Source of the DNA: Nocardia acididurans
Lineage (GTDB): Bacteria > Actinomycetota > Actinomycetes > Mycobacteriales > Mycobacteriaceae
DNA length: 64,000 nt
NCBI RefSeq assembly: GCF_016741815.1
Contig: NZ_JAERRJ010000010.1
Location: 1-64,000, forward strand
Direction: 5' to 3'
Position 1 is the first letter of the stretch. Each line of letters begins with the position of its first letter. This document shows, one piece after another, positions 8,122 to 16,655 of this stretch. The translations under genes were made by a program, and so were the position numbers. The notes under the pieces are model-generated. The model worked only from the letters and a program-made list of their open reading frames with translations. It did no database searches and was not told the DNA's origin.

Positions 8122-8786
8122 CCGGGGAACTCGCGACCGGCCCGATTCGCGTGCTGCTGGCCGATGATCACGCGGCGGTGCGGGCGGGTCTGGCCATGAT
8201 TCTCGGGACCGCCGGGGATATCGAGGTCGTCGGTGAGGCGTCGGACGGGATCGCGGCGGTGCGCAAGGCGACGGCGCTGCGGCCGGACGTGGTGCTCATG
8301 GACATCCGCATGCCCGGCATGGACGGGATCGAGGCGACACGGCAGTTGGTCGAACAGCGCATCGCGCACGTGCTGGTGCTCACCACCTTCGATGTGGACG
8401 AATACGTATACGGCGCTTTGCGTTCCGGGGCGGCGGGATTCCTGCTGAAGTCCGTCGATTCGGCGCGGCTGATCGAGGCGGTCCGCCTGGTGGCCGCAGG
8501 GGACGGCGTGCTGGAGCCCAGCGTGACCCGGCGGGTCATCTCCGCGTTCGCGGGCGCGGTCCCGGCTCCGGCCGCACCGCCGCCGGGTCTGTCCGACCTC
8601 ACCGATCGAGAGCGCGATGTGCTGGCCTGTCTGGGCGAGGGGCTGTCCAATCAGCAGATCGCGCGTCGCCTCACCATCAGCGAGGCGACCGTGAAAACCC
8701 ATGTGTCCCGGGTGCTCTACAAACTCGACCTGCGTTCGCGCGTGCAGGCCGCCATGCTCGCCAGGGATGCGGGCCTGACGCCCTGA
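8118..8786 (+). CDS. NarL/LuxR-family response regulator
   Basis: 222 residues. The receiver domain (about 8-125) has the acidic pair ADDH, the phospho-acceptor Asp in VVLMDIRMPGMDG (near 62) and the Lys in FLLKSVDS. The C-terminal LuxR helix-turn-helix reads LTDRERDVLACLGEGLSNQQ followed by SEATVKTHVSRVL. Translationally coupled to the preceding kinase. Its targets are not evident: the next gene is antisense, so it may control its own promoter and distant genes. Confidence 0.92.
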   Translation: MTGELATGPIRVLLADDHAAVRAGLAMILGTAGDIEVVGEASDGIAAVRKATALRPDVVLMDIRMPGMDGIEATRQLVEQRIAHVLVLTTFDVDEYVYGALRSGAAGFLLKSVDSARLIEAVRLVAAGDGVLEPSVTRRVISAFAGAVPAPAAPPPGLSDLTDRERDVLACLGEGLSNQQIARRLTISEATVKTHVSRVLYKLDLRSRVQAAMLARDAGLTP

Positions 8787-8798
8787 TCGCGCGCGTCC

Positions 8799-10031
8799 TC
8801 AGCGCAGGGCGCTGCCCGCCAGCCACTGGTCCCAGGGCAGCCCCCAGTCGCCGTTCTGCCACACCTCCAGCGGCTCCCCGCCGGTATTGCGCACCTCGAC
8901 GATGTCGCCGGGCAGCACCCAGTTGAAGAACCAGCTCGCGTTCTCGGTGCTGAGGTTCAGGCAGCCGTGCGAGACATTGGTGTTGCCCTGCGCCCAGATG
9001 GTCGCGTCGAGGGCGTGCACGTAGATCCCGTCGGTGCTGATTCGTGTTGCCCAGCCGATGGTTTCGCGATATCCGAGCCGGGAGTTGATGGGCAGCCCGT
9101 AGGTGGAGGAGTCCATGATCACGGGATTGGATTTGTCCATCACCGTGTAGATGCCGCGCTGCGTCCAGAAGGACAGCGTGGTGCCGCCGATGGTTTCGGT
9201 GCCGCCCTGCCCCATGGAGGTCGGCATGGTGCGCACCAGGGTGCCGTTCTCGAAGACCTCGATCTGCTTGGTGTTGTCGTCCGCGATCGCGATGTGGGCG
9301 GGGCCGATGGTGAACGTGGTCGCGCTGTCCTCCTGCCCGAACAGGCCCGGTCCGAGTTCCGCGCCGTAGATGTCGGCGGTGACGGTGACCCTGGTGCCCG
9401 GCTGGTAGTACTCCCGCGGCCGCCAGTGCGCATTGCGCTGATCGAGCCAGTACCAGGCCCCCTCCACCGCGGGCTCGGTGGTGACGCCGAGCCGCTTCTC
9501 GGCGGCGGCCCGATCGGGGATGTCCTCGTCGAAGTGGGCCACCACGACGGTGCCGATCCCGTAGGTGCCGCCGTCGGCGAGGGGCTGGCCGCCGGTGGTG
9601 GTCAGATAGGCCTTGGTCTGATTGCTGGGGGTGAGCGTGGAGAAGGTGGAGGTGATGACGCCGGTGGGCCCGCCGTCGGTACTGCCTTCGACCAGCAGGG
9701 TGTAGGTGCGGCCGTAGCCGAGCGGGCCGTTGGGTTTCCAGCTGGTCCGGTCGGGCGTGAAGAGGCCCTCGATGGCGCGGCCCTGCTCGTTGGTCATGGC
9801 CACCGAGGTGAGGCTGCCGTCGCTGATGGTCACCTCGACCGGGGCCGAGGGGTCGACCTGCTGCGCGCCCTGGGCGGGCGTGAACGAGATCGCCTCGGCC
9901 GGGTCGGTTTTCCCGCCCGAGGACCCCGAGCACGAGGCGATGAGCAGGGTCGACACCGCGAGCAGCAGCAGGGCGCCGATCGTGGGGCGGCCGGCGCGCT
10001 GCACGCCGGATGGACGAAAGCGGTGCGACAT
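8799..10031 (-). CDS. lipoprotein L,D-transpeptidase (LdtB/LdtMt2 type)
   Basis: 410 residues. A basic N-terminus, a hydrophobic core and lipobox LIASC (Cys near 33) give a lipoprotein signal. Two Ig-like domains (about 45-245) precede the YkuD catalytic domain, whose active-site motif is complete: VHALDAT...NVSHGCLNLS with catalytic Cys near 354. A short Trp-rich C-terminal cap follows, as in mycobacterial LdtMt2. These enzymes form 3-3 cross-links between mDAP residues of peptidoglycan. The start at 10031 has GGGGAGA 7 nt upstream. A TAGTCT hexamer (10099-10104, minus strand) is a possible -10. Confidence 0.92.
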   Translation of the reverse strand: MSHRFRPSGVQRAGRPTIGALLLLAVSTLLIASCSGSSGGKTDPAEAISFTPAQGAQQVDPSAPVEVTISDGSLTSVAMTNEQGRAIEGLFTPDRTSWKPNGPLGYGRTYTLLVEGSTDGGPTGVITSTFSTLTPSNQTKAYLTTTGGQPLADGGTYGIGTVVVAHFDEDIPDRAAAEKRLGVTTEPAVEGAWYWLDQRNAHWRPREYYQPGTRVTVTADIYGAELGPGLFGQEDSATTFTIGPAHIAIADDNTKQIEVFENGTLVRTMPTSMGQGGTETIGGTTLSFWTQRGIYTVMDKSNPVIMDSSTYGLPINSRLGYRETIGWATRISTDGIYVHALDATIWAQGNTNVSHGCLNLSTENASWFFNWVLPGDIVEVRNTGGEPLEVWQNGDWGLPWDQWLAGSALR

Positions 10032-10344
10032 GGGCGATCTCCCCGTACTCGCCGTGCGCGGCGCTGCAGCACAGCCCATTCGTACTGTTCCACTCCGTAG
10101 ACTACCCGCGTCGCGGGCGGTAAACCTCCGCTCGTCAAGACCGGTGGCGGCGCTGGAGTCCTTGCGCGCCAACAGATTACGGCTGGATAACGGCAGGAAA
10201 CCCGGCTGTTCGGAGTGGATCTGCGCGGGCGCGCCGCCGACGGGTTGCGAAAGTTTCCGAGCGTACCGGCGGTTCGGTGGATATGCGTCGAAATGCGTGC
10301 GGAACTCTGCCGTAGCAGCGTTGTGGACCGGTAGCGTTGACAGT
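10032..10344. other. 313-bp divergent intergenic region
   Basis: It separates the transpeptidase and Nudix genes. Visible: a candidate minus-strand -10 TAGTCT at 10099-10104, and a plus-strand TAGCGT at 10332-10337 next to the Nudix start. I see no convincing small frame, riboswitch or repeat in the remainder. Confidence 0.5.
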
Positions 10345-10345
10345 G
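10332..10345 (+). promoter_or_regulatory. leaderless promoter of the Nudix gene
   Basis: TAGCGT at 10332-10337 ends 7 nt before an in-frame GTG at 10345, and no ribosome site is present. This spacing decides in favour of the 10345 start over ATG10375 or GTG10402. Confidence 0.5.
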
Positions 10346-10851
10346 TGCCGTTCGAGGATGTCCGGCGTTACGGGATGTGGTGTGCAGTGTGGGGTTTCGA
10401 GGTGTCGCCCAAACAGTCCATCGGGGAGTCCGTCCTGACCGGATTGCAGGACAGAGCCGTCGCCGACAGCGTCGCGCTGCGGGTCGGCATCGTGCTGGAA
10501 CACAATGGCACGGTGCTGATGCTGGAGCGCGATCCGCATGGGGCGGGGCGTAGTCCGCTGAGTCTGCCGGGCACGATCGTGCGCCCGGGGGAGCAGCTGG
10601 CTACCGCGGTGGCGCGTGCGGTTTTCGAGGAGACCGGTCTGACTGTTGTCGATATCGTCCGGCATCTGGGCAGTTTCGACTATCTGTCGAATGCCGGAAA
10701 GCCGGTGCGCCGTGAGCATTTCGCGGTCGACGTCGCCACCGTCGGGCCGATCCGGCTCACCAACTACGCCGGATACCGCTGGGTATCGCTCGATGGCGAG
10801 CTGCCTGTCACGCCGTCGATTCGCGGCATTTTGACCGCCTATCGCAGCTAG
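10345..10851 (+). CDS. Nudix-fold protein with a degenerate Nudix box
   Basis: 168 residues. The Nudix box lies at about 75-97: PGTIVRPGE, seven residues, then RAVFEETGL. Against G-x5-E-x7-R-E-U-x-E-E-x-G-U the first Gly is Thr and the Glu of RE is Ala, while the metal-binding EE pair is kept. Activity may be weak or unusual; a regulatory or damaged-nucleotide role is possible but not shown. The start is uncertain (10345, 10375 or 10402); none removes the domain. Monocistronic between the divergent transpeptidase gene and a DUF4239 membrane protein. Confidence 0.75.
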   Translation: MPFEDVRRYGMWCAVWGFEVSPKQSIGESVLTGLQDRAVADSVALRVGIVLEHNGTVLMLERDPHGAGRSPLSLPGTIVRPGEQLATAVARAVFEETGLTVVDIVRHLGSFDYLSNAGKPVRREHFAVDVATVGPIRLTNYAGYRWVSLDGELPVTPSIRGILTAYRS

Positions 10852-10959
10852 CGTGGCATCGCCTTAACAGATTGTTTGCCGGGCGCAATCCGAGCGTCCC
10901 CCGGCCGCGAATACAACGTGACCGATTGTGTCTCGCGGCCTGGGAGGTGTTGTCGCAAT

Positions 10960-11754
10960 ATGGCGCTGCAGTTGATTGTGCCCGTGCTGTTCGCGGTCGT
11001 GGCGCTGCTCGTATTCGTGGTCGGCGATCGGGTGCGGCCCGGCTCCTGGCGGCAGGACGACGACGAAGGCGCGGGAACAGCGGTGACCGACCTGGTCAAT
11101 ATGTTCTTCGCGGCCATTGTCGCCTTCGTGGTGGTCATCTGCTGGCAGCAGTACGACAATGCCACCGCGCATACGGTGTCCGAATCCAAAGGGCTGCTCA
11201 CCGTGTACTCGGCGGCGGCCGATCTGCCCGACGCCGATCGGGTGAAAATCCAAGTCCTGGTCGAGGACTACACGCACGAGGTCATCACCGACGAATGGTC
11301 GGAGATGGCCGAGCATCGCCGGCTCAGCGAGACCACGCAGAACACCTTCGACGAATTGAACGACGCGGTAGCGGCGGTGCAATCCGCCGACCCCAACGTG
11401 AAAGACGCACTGGAGCAGGCGGGTTCGGGCCTGGACATGGTGGCTGAAGCGCGTTACGACCGCGGTCTGGACGCCGAATACAAGCTGCCGCCCTTCCTCT
11501 ACCTGGCGCTCTGGTTCGGCGTCGGCATGCTGTTGCTCGGCACCGTGCTGTCGGGTGTGCTGGTCACCAAGCGCAGCTTGATCATGACCGGGCTGTTCGG
11601 CCTGGTGGTCGGCGGCGTCGTACTCGCGGTCTACAACCTGGACGGTCCCTTCCGCGGGGCGAACATCGTCCCCAGGGACGCCTACGAACTCGCCATCAGC
11701 CAGTTCGAGCACATCGCCGCCTCGACCCCGGCGCAGTCCTTCATGCCGCGCTGA
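10960..11754 (+). CDS. DUF4239-family membrane protein
   Basis: 264 residues. Four predicted helices: near 3-20, around 45-62 (FFAAIVAFVVVICW), and two close together in the last third (LYLALWFGVGMLLLGTVLSG; TGLFGLVVGGVVLAVY). A soluble helical segment with an HTVSESKGLL...YSAAADLP start lies between the pairs. This 2+2 arrangement is typical of DUF4239, described as bestrophin-like; transport is not demonstrated. ATG10960 has GGGAGG 12 nt upstream, slightly long. The glycine-rich gene follows after 17 bp and may be co-transcribed. Confidence 0.8.
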   Translation: MALQLIVPVLFAVVALLVFVVGDRVRPGSWRQDDDEGAGTAVTDLVNMFFAAIVAFVVVICWQQYDNATAHTVSESKGLLTVYSAAADLPDADRVKIQVLVEDYTHEVITDEWSEMAEHRRLSETTQNTFDELNDAVAAVQSADPNVKDALEQAGSGLDMVAEARYDRGLDAEYKLPPFLYLALWFGVGMLLLGTVLSGVLVTKRSLIMTGLFGLVVGGVVLAVYNLDGPFRGANIVPRDAYELAISQFEHIAASTPAQSFMPR

Positions 11755-11771
11755 CAGCTTTCGGAGACACA

Positions 11772-12845
11772 GTGACGCGAACACGTTGGACCGCACAGGG
11801 ATTCGCTGCGGCAACGGCGGTCCCCGTCGCCGCATGCCTGCTCGCGATACCGGCCGGTGTCGCCGCGGCCGAGCCGGGCGTACCCGACGTCGTCGGCGAA
11901 ATCATCAGCGGCAGTGCGGGAACCGACGGTTCCGCACCGGTGGCGGAATCCCCGGGGATTCCGCTCGGTCTGGGCAGCGCTGCGGGGCCGGGCCCGGCCA
12001 CCGCCGGAGCGGATACGGGAAGTGCTCTCGGCCTGGGCGCAGACGCGGGCGGAAACCCTGTCGGCACAGGTAGTTCCCTCGGCCTCGGCCCGGGTGGCAT
12101 CGCGGCCGGAGCGGGCACGGGTAGCGCGCTCGGTCTCGGCCCGAGCGCGGGCGGCCTCCCATCCGGCACCGGTAGTTCGTTGGGACTCGGTCAGGGAATC
12201 GCCACTGGCGCAGCGCTGTTCGACACCGGCAGTGCGCTGGGGGCCGGTGCTCGCGTCGTCAACGCCGTGGCTCGAGACCTCGAAACGCTCGGAGGCCCCG
12301 TCGCGAATCCGGTGGCGGACACCACGCTCGGTGAAACGCTCGGTCTCGAATCCGGCAGTGTGCTGACCGCCTGCGCCGGCAGCGCCGTGGTGGGTGTCGG
12401 CGCGATCCTGCTCGGCCTGGCCACCGGCAGTGTCAGCGGTTCGGGCCTGATCGGCCCCGGTTTCGTGCCCGGCTCCAGCGGGCTGGTCGGCCCCGGATCC
12501 TCCGGTGCGGGCAGCGTGGTGGTCGGCAGCGCGGTCACCGGCAGCGCCGTGCTGACCTGCCTGCTGCTGCTGCCGATTCCGTTTCCGGAAGCACCCGCGA
12601 CACCGCTGCTCATCCCGCGGCCGGTGCCGGTCGTCCCCGCGCAACTCCCGCTCCCGCCGGAGCCCGCCCCGGTACCGGCCACCGCGCCGCCCGCCCCGGT
12701 GGTGGTGCCGCCGGTCTACACGCCCGCCGAGGCGCTGCGCCCGCTCCCCACCTCCGAGGATTGGTCGGCCCTGCAGATGATGACCGTCATCATCCTCACC
12801 ATCATCGCCGCCGCCCGCGTAAAGATCCGCGGGACGAGGGAGTGA
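11772..12845 (+). CDS. exported Gly/Ser-rich repeat protein, function unknown
   Basis: 357 residues. A signal peptide of about 33 residues (to GVAAAEP) is followed by a low-complexity region in which T-G-S-[AS]-L-G-L-G recurs; LGLG cores begin at residues 86, 103, 120 and 137, a 17-residue period, with weaker copies at 65 and 156. Two hydrophobic Gly/Ala stretches follow (about 188-205 and 236-262), then a Pro-rich segment, and a C-terminal helix ending in basic residues (AARVKIRGTRE). This suggests an envelope protein anchored at its C-terminus. I know no family for it. GTG11772 has GGAGA 6-7 nt upstream. Confidence 0.65.
   Translation: MTRTRWTAQGFAAATAVPVAACLLAIPAGVAAAEPGVPDVVGEIISGSAGTDGSAPVAESPGIPLGLGSAAGPGPATAGADTGSALGLGADAGGNPVGTGSSLGLGPGGIAAGAGTGSALGLGPSAGGLPSGTGSSLGLGQGIATGAALFDTGSALGAGARVVNAVARDLETLGGPVANPVADTTLGETLGLESGSVLTACAGSAVVGVGAILLGLATGSVSGSGLIGPGFVPGSSGLVGPGSSGAGSVVVGSAVTGSAVLTCLLLLPIPFPEAPATPLLIPRPVPVVPAQLPLPPEPAPVPATAPPAPVVVPPVYTPAEALRPLPTSEDWSALQMMTVIILTIIAAARVKIRGTRE
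12021..12215 (+). repeat. 51-bp imperfect coding tandem repeat
   Basis: About four units encode the 17-residue T-G-S-x-L-G-L-G repeat of the surrounding gene. Unit boundaries are approximate because the spacers between cores diverge. Confidence 0.65.
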
Positions 12846-12860
12846 GCCCGGTTCCCGTGC

Positions 12861-13724
12861 TCACTGCCGGAACTTGGCTTCCAATTCGGTGAGGGTGGCC
12901 TGTAGGTCGGCCTGGTCGTTGTTCTTGAACGTGCCTCGGTAGCCGGACTCGGCCTTGATCGCGGCCTCGACCTCCGGATCGTGGTAGATCTGCACGAGTT
13001 TCAGGAAGGTCGGGTTGTCCTTGTCCTCGACGCGGGCGGCGAAGATATTGATGTACTGCTTCAGGTTCGGGCGTTCCGGGTCGTCGGTGTAGATGATCTG
13101 CTGCTCGGTGAGTCCGGCGGGGACGGCGAAGGTGTCGTCGACGAAGGCCGCGTCCACGCTGTCCAGGGACTGCGCGGTCAGGGTGGGGTCGATGGTGGTC
13201 AGCTTCACCCGGGAGGTCGCCTTGTCCACATCCTCGATCTGGGAGTCCCAGCTCGCGCCGTTCTTCAGTGTGATCAGCCCCGCCGCGGCCAGGCTCAGCA
13301 GCGGCCGCACCTGATTAGCAGGGTTGTTGCTGAGAGTGATCTCGCCGCCCTGCGGAATCTCCGTCACGGACCTGTGCTTCTTGGAGTACAGCGCCAGCGG
13401 GAACACCTCGGTGGCCCCGATCGGCACCAGGTTCTGGTTGTTGCGCGCGTTGTAATTGGCCAGATAGCGCACGTGCTGGAACTTGTTGAGGTCGATCTGC
13501 CCCTGCGCCAGCGCCGGATTCGGCTGGTTGTAGTCGGAGAAGCTCACGTATTCGACGGTGATCCCGGCGTCCGCGGCCTTCCGCTGGAAGACCTCCCAGT
13601 GCGGTTGCGCGAGATCGTTCACACCGATACGCACCACGTCGGCACGGTGTTCCTTGCCACAGCCGACCGTCGCGGCCAGCGCCAGCAGCAGGGGAATCAC
13701 CAGGATACGGCCCAGTTTTCGCAT
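12861..13724 (-). CDS. metQ: MetQ-family methionine-binding lipoprotein (copy 1)
   Basis: 287 residues, family length. Lipobox LAATVGC (Cys near 22). The NLPA/MetQ fold is seen in RIGVNDLAQPHWEVF, the FSDYNQPNPALAQGQIDLNKFQH stretch, the ligand-region IGATEVFPLALYS and a D-A-A-F-V-D-D-T hinge. It is divergent from a second metQ that heads the metN-metI operon, so one importer probably has two binding proteins with different ligand preference. The usual Asn in the VDAA[IFV]-N segment is Asp here. The start is leaderless: TAGCTT (13732-13737, minus) ends 7 nt before the ATG. Confidence 0.88.
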   Translation of the reverse strand: MRKLGRILVIPLLLALAATVGCGKEHRADVVRIGVNDLAQPHWEVFQRKAADAGITVEYVSFSDYNQPNPALAQGQIDLNKFQHVRYLANYNARNNQNLVPIGATEVFPLALYSKKHRSVTEIPQGGEITLSNNPANQVRPLLSLAAAGLITLKNGASWDSQIEDVDKATSRVKLTTIDPTLTAQSLDSVDAAFVDDTFAVPAGLTEQQIIYTDDPERPNLKQYINIFAARVEDKDNPTFLKLVQIYHDPEVEAAIKAESGYRGTFKNNDQADLQATLTELEAKFRQ

Positions 13725-13737
13725 TTCAGCCAAGCTA
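13725..13737 (-). promoter_or_regulatory. leaderless promoter of metQ copy 1
   Basis: On the minus strand TAGCTT is followed by 7 nt and the ATG. I looked for a SAM riboswitch in the divergent region 13725-13853 and saw none. Confidence 0.45.
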
Positions 13738-13853
13738 GGCGCGGACCGCGCGAAGTCGCCAGGGTTTTGCTCGCGCCGATCACAACCATTTCCGGCGGAC
13801 GGTGAACACGGTTGCATAGCCGGGTTCAATTTCGACGATCTTTTGGAGCACGA

Positions 13854-14732
13854 GTGAAATTCCATCGAGGACTGGCGATCCCGGTCCTGGTCGCGGCAGC
13901 TGTCGGCCTCACCCTCACGGCCACCGCCTGCGGCAGCGACGACTCCTCCGGCACTGTCGTGAAGATCGGCACCACCGAGAGCAGCCCGGAATGGGATGTC
14001 TTCGAGAAGAAGGCCGCCGAGAACGGGATCACGCTGAAGATCACCCGCTACTCGGACTACTCGCAGCCGAACCAGGCGCTGGCGCAGCGGCAGGTGGACG
14101 TCAACCTCTTCCAGCACCTGCAGTTCCTCGGACAGTTCAACGAGGCCAACGGCGAGACCCTGACGCCGATCGGGGCGACCCAGGTGGTGCCGCTGGGTCT
14201 GTACTCCAGCAAGCACAAGACCCTCGCCGACATCCCGCAGGGCGGCGAGATCGCCATTCCGAACGATCCCACCAACCAGGCGCGGGCGCTGTTCGTCCTG
14301 CAGTCGGGCGGCCTGCTGAAGCTGACCGGCGATTCGCGTCAGCCCACCCCCGCCGATGTCGACAAGGCCGCCTCCAAGGTGAAGGTGACCCCCGTCGACG
14401 CCGCTCAGACCGCGCTGTCGCTGCAGTCGGTGGACGGCTCCATCATCAACAACACCTTCCTGCAGAAGTCGGGCATCGACCCGAAATCGGCGCTGTACAA
14501 GGATGATCCGAACAGCCCCGGCGCGGAACCGTACATCAACGCGTTCGTCACGCGCGCCGAGGACAAGACCAACCCCACCTACCTGAAACTGGTGGAGATC
14601 TGGCACGGCCCCGAAGTGCAGGCGGCCGTGCAGGAATCGTCCAAGGGCACCGCGGTCGAGGTGCAGCGCAGCGGACCGGAGCTGGAGCCGATCCTGGCGC
14701 GCGTGCAGCAGACCGTGCGTGAGAACAAGTGA
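13854..14732 (+). CDS. metQ: MetQ-family methionine-binding lipoprotein (copy 2)
   Basis: 292 residues. A basic start, hydrophobic core and lipobox TATAC (Cys near 27) give a lipoprotein. The MetQ pattern is strong: KIGTTESSPEWDVF, RYSDYSQPNQALAQRQVDVN, IGATQVVPLGLYS, and the hinge VDGSIINNTF. It delivers methionine (D- or L-) or a related thiol compound to the MetNI transporter encoded next. GTG13854 has GGAG 5 nt upstream. Its stop overlaps the metN start by 4 nt (GTGA), so synthesis is coupled. Confidence 0.92.
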   Translation: MKFHRGLAIPVLVAAAVGLTLTATACGSDDSSGTVVKIGTTESSPEWDVFEKKAAENGITLKITRYSDYSQPNQALAQRQVDVNLFQHLQFLGQFNEANGETLTPIGATQVVPLGLYSSKHKTLADIPQGGEIAIPNDPTNQARALFVLQSGGLLKLTGDSRQPTPADVDKAASKVKVTPVDAAQTALSLQSVDGSIINNTFLQKSGIDPKSALYKDDPNSPGAEPYINAFVTRAEDKTNPTYLKLVEIWHGPEVQAAVQESSKGTAVEVQRSGPELEPILARVQQTVRENK

Positions 14733-15841
14733 CCGGCACCGACAGCGCCGCCGCCGCAGTCGAATTCACCTCCGTCAGCAAGGTCTTCCGGGTCGGGAAG
14801 CAGGAGCACACGGCGCTCGCGGACGTGGACCTGCGCATCGAGAAGGGCGAGATCTTCGGGGTGATCGGGTATTCGGGCGCGGGGAAGAGCACCCTCGTCC
14901 GGCTCATCAACGCCCTCGAAAAGCCGACCAGCGGAACGATTCTCATCTCCGGGGATCCCATCACCGGGGTCTCCGAGTCGCGGGTGCGGCAGTTGCGCCG
15001 GGATATCGGCATGGTGTTCCAGCAGTTCAACCTGTTCCGGTCGCGCACCGCGGCCGGGAACATCGAATACCCGCTGAAGGTGGCGGGCTGGAAGCGGGCC
15101 GAACGCAAGGCCCGCGTCGCGGAACTGCTGGAGTTCGTGGGCCTTTCGGACAAGGCCACGAGCTACCCGGACCAGCTGTCCGGCGGCCAGAAGCAGCGGG
15201 TGGGCATCGCGCGGGCGCTGGCCACCTCGCCCGCGCTGCTGCTCGCCGACGAGGCCACCTCGGCGCTCGACCCGGAAACCACCGGTGAGGTGCTGCGGCT
15301 GCTGAAGAAGGTGAACCGGGAACTCGGCGTCACCATCGTGGTCATCACGCACGAGATGGATGTGATCCGCTCGGTGGCCGACCGGGTGGCGGTGCTGGCC
15401 GAGGGCCGAATCGTGGAGCTGGCCTACACCTTCGACGTATTCGCCGCACCGCGGGCCGCGCCCACGCGCTCCTTCGTGGAGACGGTGCTGCACAACCGGC
15501 CCGACGCCAAGGAGCTGGAACGGCTCGGGGCCAAGTATCCGGGCCGGTTGGTCACCGTGGACGTCGATGACGAGCGGGGTGTGGGCAAGGTGCTGGCGAT
15601 CGCCGCGCGGGCGGGCGTGAACTTCGAGATCGTGTACGGCGGCGTGAGCACATTGCAGGACAAGACCTTCGGCAGCATCACCCTGGCCCTGGACGGTACG
15701 ACCGAGGCGGTCGACGGTGTGATCGCGGCGCTCGCGCAAGGCGTCGCACCGGCTGTCGCTGCTGCTACCCCGGCGGCCGCCGCCCCGGCTGCGACATCCA
15801 CGACAGCCGATGGCTCGGAGAACACGCGGAGGACGGCATGA
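14729..15841 (+). CDS. metN: MetN, methionine ABC transporter ATPase
   Basis: 370 residues. Walker A GYSGAGKST (about 48-56), Q-loop MVFQQFN, signature LSGGQKQR, Walker B LLLADEATSALDP and H-loop THEMD are all intact. Residues about 250-345 form the C-terminal NIL regulatory domain, through which MetN enzymes sense intracellular methionine. An Ala/Thr/Pro-rich tail of about 25 residues is extra. GTG14729 overlaps the metQ stop; metI starts inside the metN end with a 4-nt ATGA overlap. Confidence 0.93.
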   Translation: MTGTDSAAAAVEFTSVSKVFRVGKQEHTALADVDLRIEKGEIFGVIGYSGAGKSTLVRLINALEKPTSGTILISGDPITGVSESRVRQLRRDIGMVFQQFNLFRSRTAAGNIEYPLKVAGWKRAERKARVAELLEFVGLSDKATSYPDQLSGGQKQRVGIARALATSPALLLADEATSALDPETTGEVLRLLKKVNRELGVTIVVITHEMDVIRSVADRVAVLAEGRIVELAYTFDVFAAPRAAPTRSFVETVLHNRPDAKELERLGAKYPGRLVTVDVDDERGVGKVLAIAARAGVNFEIVYGGVSTLQDKTFGSITLALDGTTEAVDGVIAALAQGVAPAVAAATPAAAAPAATSTTADGSENTRRTA

Positions 15842-16557
15842 TCACCACCGCGCTCCACCCGAGCATCGCGTCGAACACCGTGAATCTCGCTGCCGTCGAG
15901 ACGGATTGGGACAAGCTGCGGCCGGTGCTCACCGAGGCCATCGGCACCACCATCTACCTGGTGCTGCTCACCTTCGTGGTGGGCGGCGTCATCGGGCTGG
16001 CGCTGGGGACGCTGCTCTACACCACCCGCAAGGGCGGGCTGCTGGCCAACGCGCCGATCAGCGTGGTGCTCAATGTGCTGGTGAACGTGGTGCGGCCGAT
16101 CCCGTTCATCATCCTGCTCGCGGCGTTGGGGCCGATCACCCTGGAGGTCATCGGCACCACCATCGGCACGGACGCGGCGGCCTTCGTCATGATCGTGGCG
16201 GCGTCCTTCGGCATCGCGCGCATCGTCGAACAGAATCTCGTGACCGTCGACCCCGGCGTGATCGAGGCGGCGCGGTCGATGGGCGCGGGGCCGCTGCGGA
16301 TCATTCTCACGCTGTTGATCCCGGAAGCGCTGGGGCCCTTGGTGCTCGGCTACACCTTCGTGGTCATCGCCATTGTCGACATGTCCGCTATGGCGGGCAC
16401 CGTGGGCGGCGGGGGACTGGGCGACTTCGCCCTGGTCTACGGCTATCAGCGGTTCGATTGGCAGGTCACGCTGGTGGCGACGCTCATCATCATCGCGGGT
16501 GTGCAGGGCATCCAGTTCCTCGGGAACTACCTGGCCCGCAAGGTATTGCGGCGCTGA
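15838..16557 (+). CDS. metI: MetI, methionine ABC transporter permease
   Basis: 239 residues, about five membrane helices. The permease signature EAARSMGAGPLRIILTLLIPEA (about 142-163) is the EAA loop that docks on MetN. It completes the metQ-metN-metI importer. The coding end is followed by a hairpin shared with the convergent carboxylase gene. Confidence 0.93.
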   Translation: MITTALHPSIASNTVNLAAVETDWDKLRPVLTEAIGTTIYLVLLTFVVGGVIGLALGTLLYTTRKGGLLANAPISVVLNVLVNVVRPIPFIILLAALGPITLEVIGTTIGTDAAAFVMIVAASFGIARIVEQNLVTVDPGVIEAARSMGAGPLRIILTLLIPEALGPLVLGYTFVVIAIVDMSAMAGTVGGGGLGDFALVYGYQRFDWQVTLVATLIIIAGVQGIQFLGNYLARKVLRR

Positions 16558-16573
16558 GCGCTGCTCCCAGCGC

Positions 16574-16632
16574 CTACGACGCTCGAAACTCCTGCGACGG
16601 CTGTTCTCGGCCGGCGCAGGAGTTGGTCGTAG
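16574..16632. terminator. bidirectional hairpin between metI and the carboxylase
   Basis: Two-part stem: CTACGAC (16574-16580) with GTCGTAG (16626-16632), and AACTCCTGCG (16587-16596) with CGCAGGAGTT (16615-16624), around an 18-nt loop. There is no T run, so termination is inferred from its position between convergent genes. Confidence 0.5.
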
Positions 16633-16655
16633 TCAGGGCTATCCGTCCCTCCTCG

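Noticed and set aside
13725..13853. SAM riboswitch before the methionine transporter genes
   Set aside because: The 129-bp divergent region has no recognisable riboswitch core, and one gene appears leaderless.
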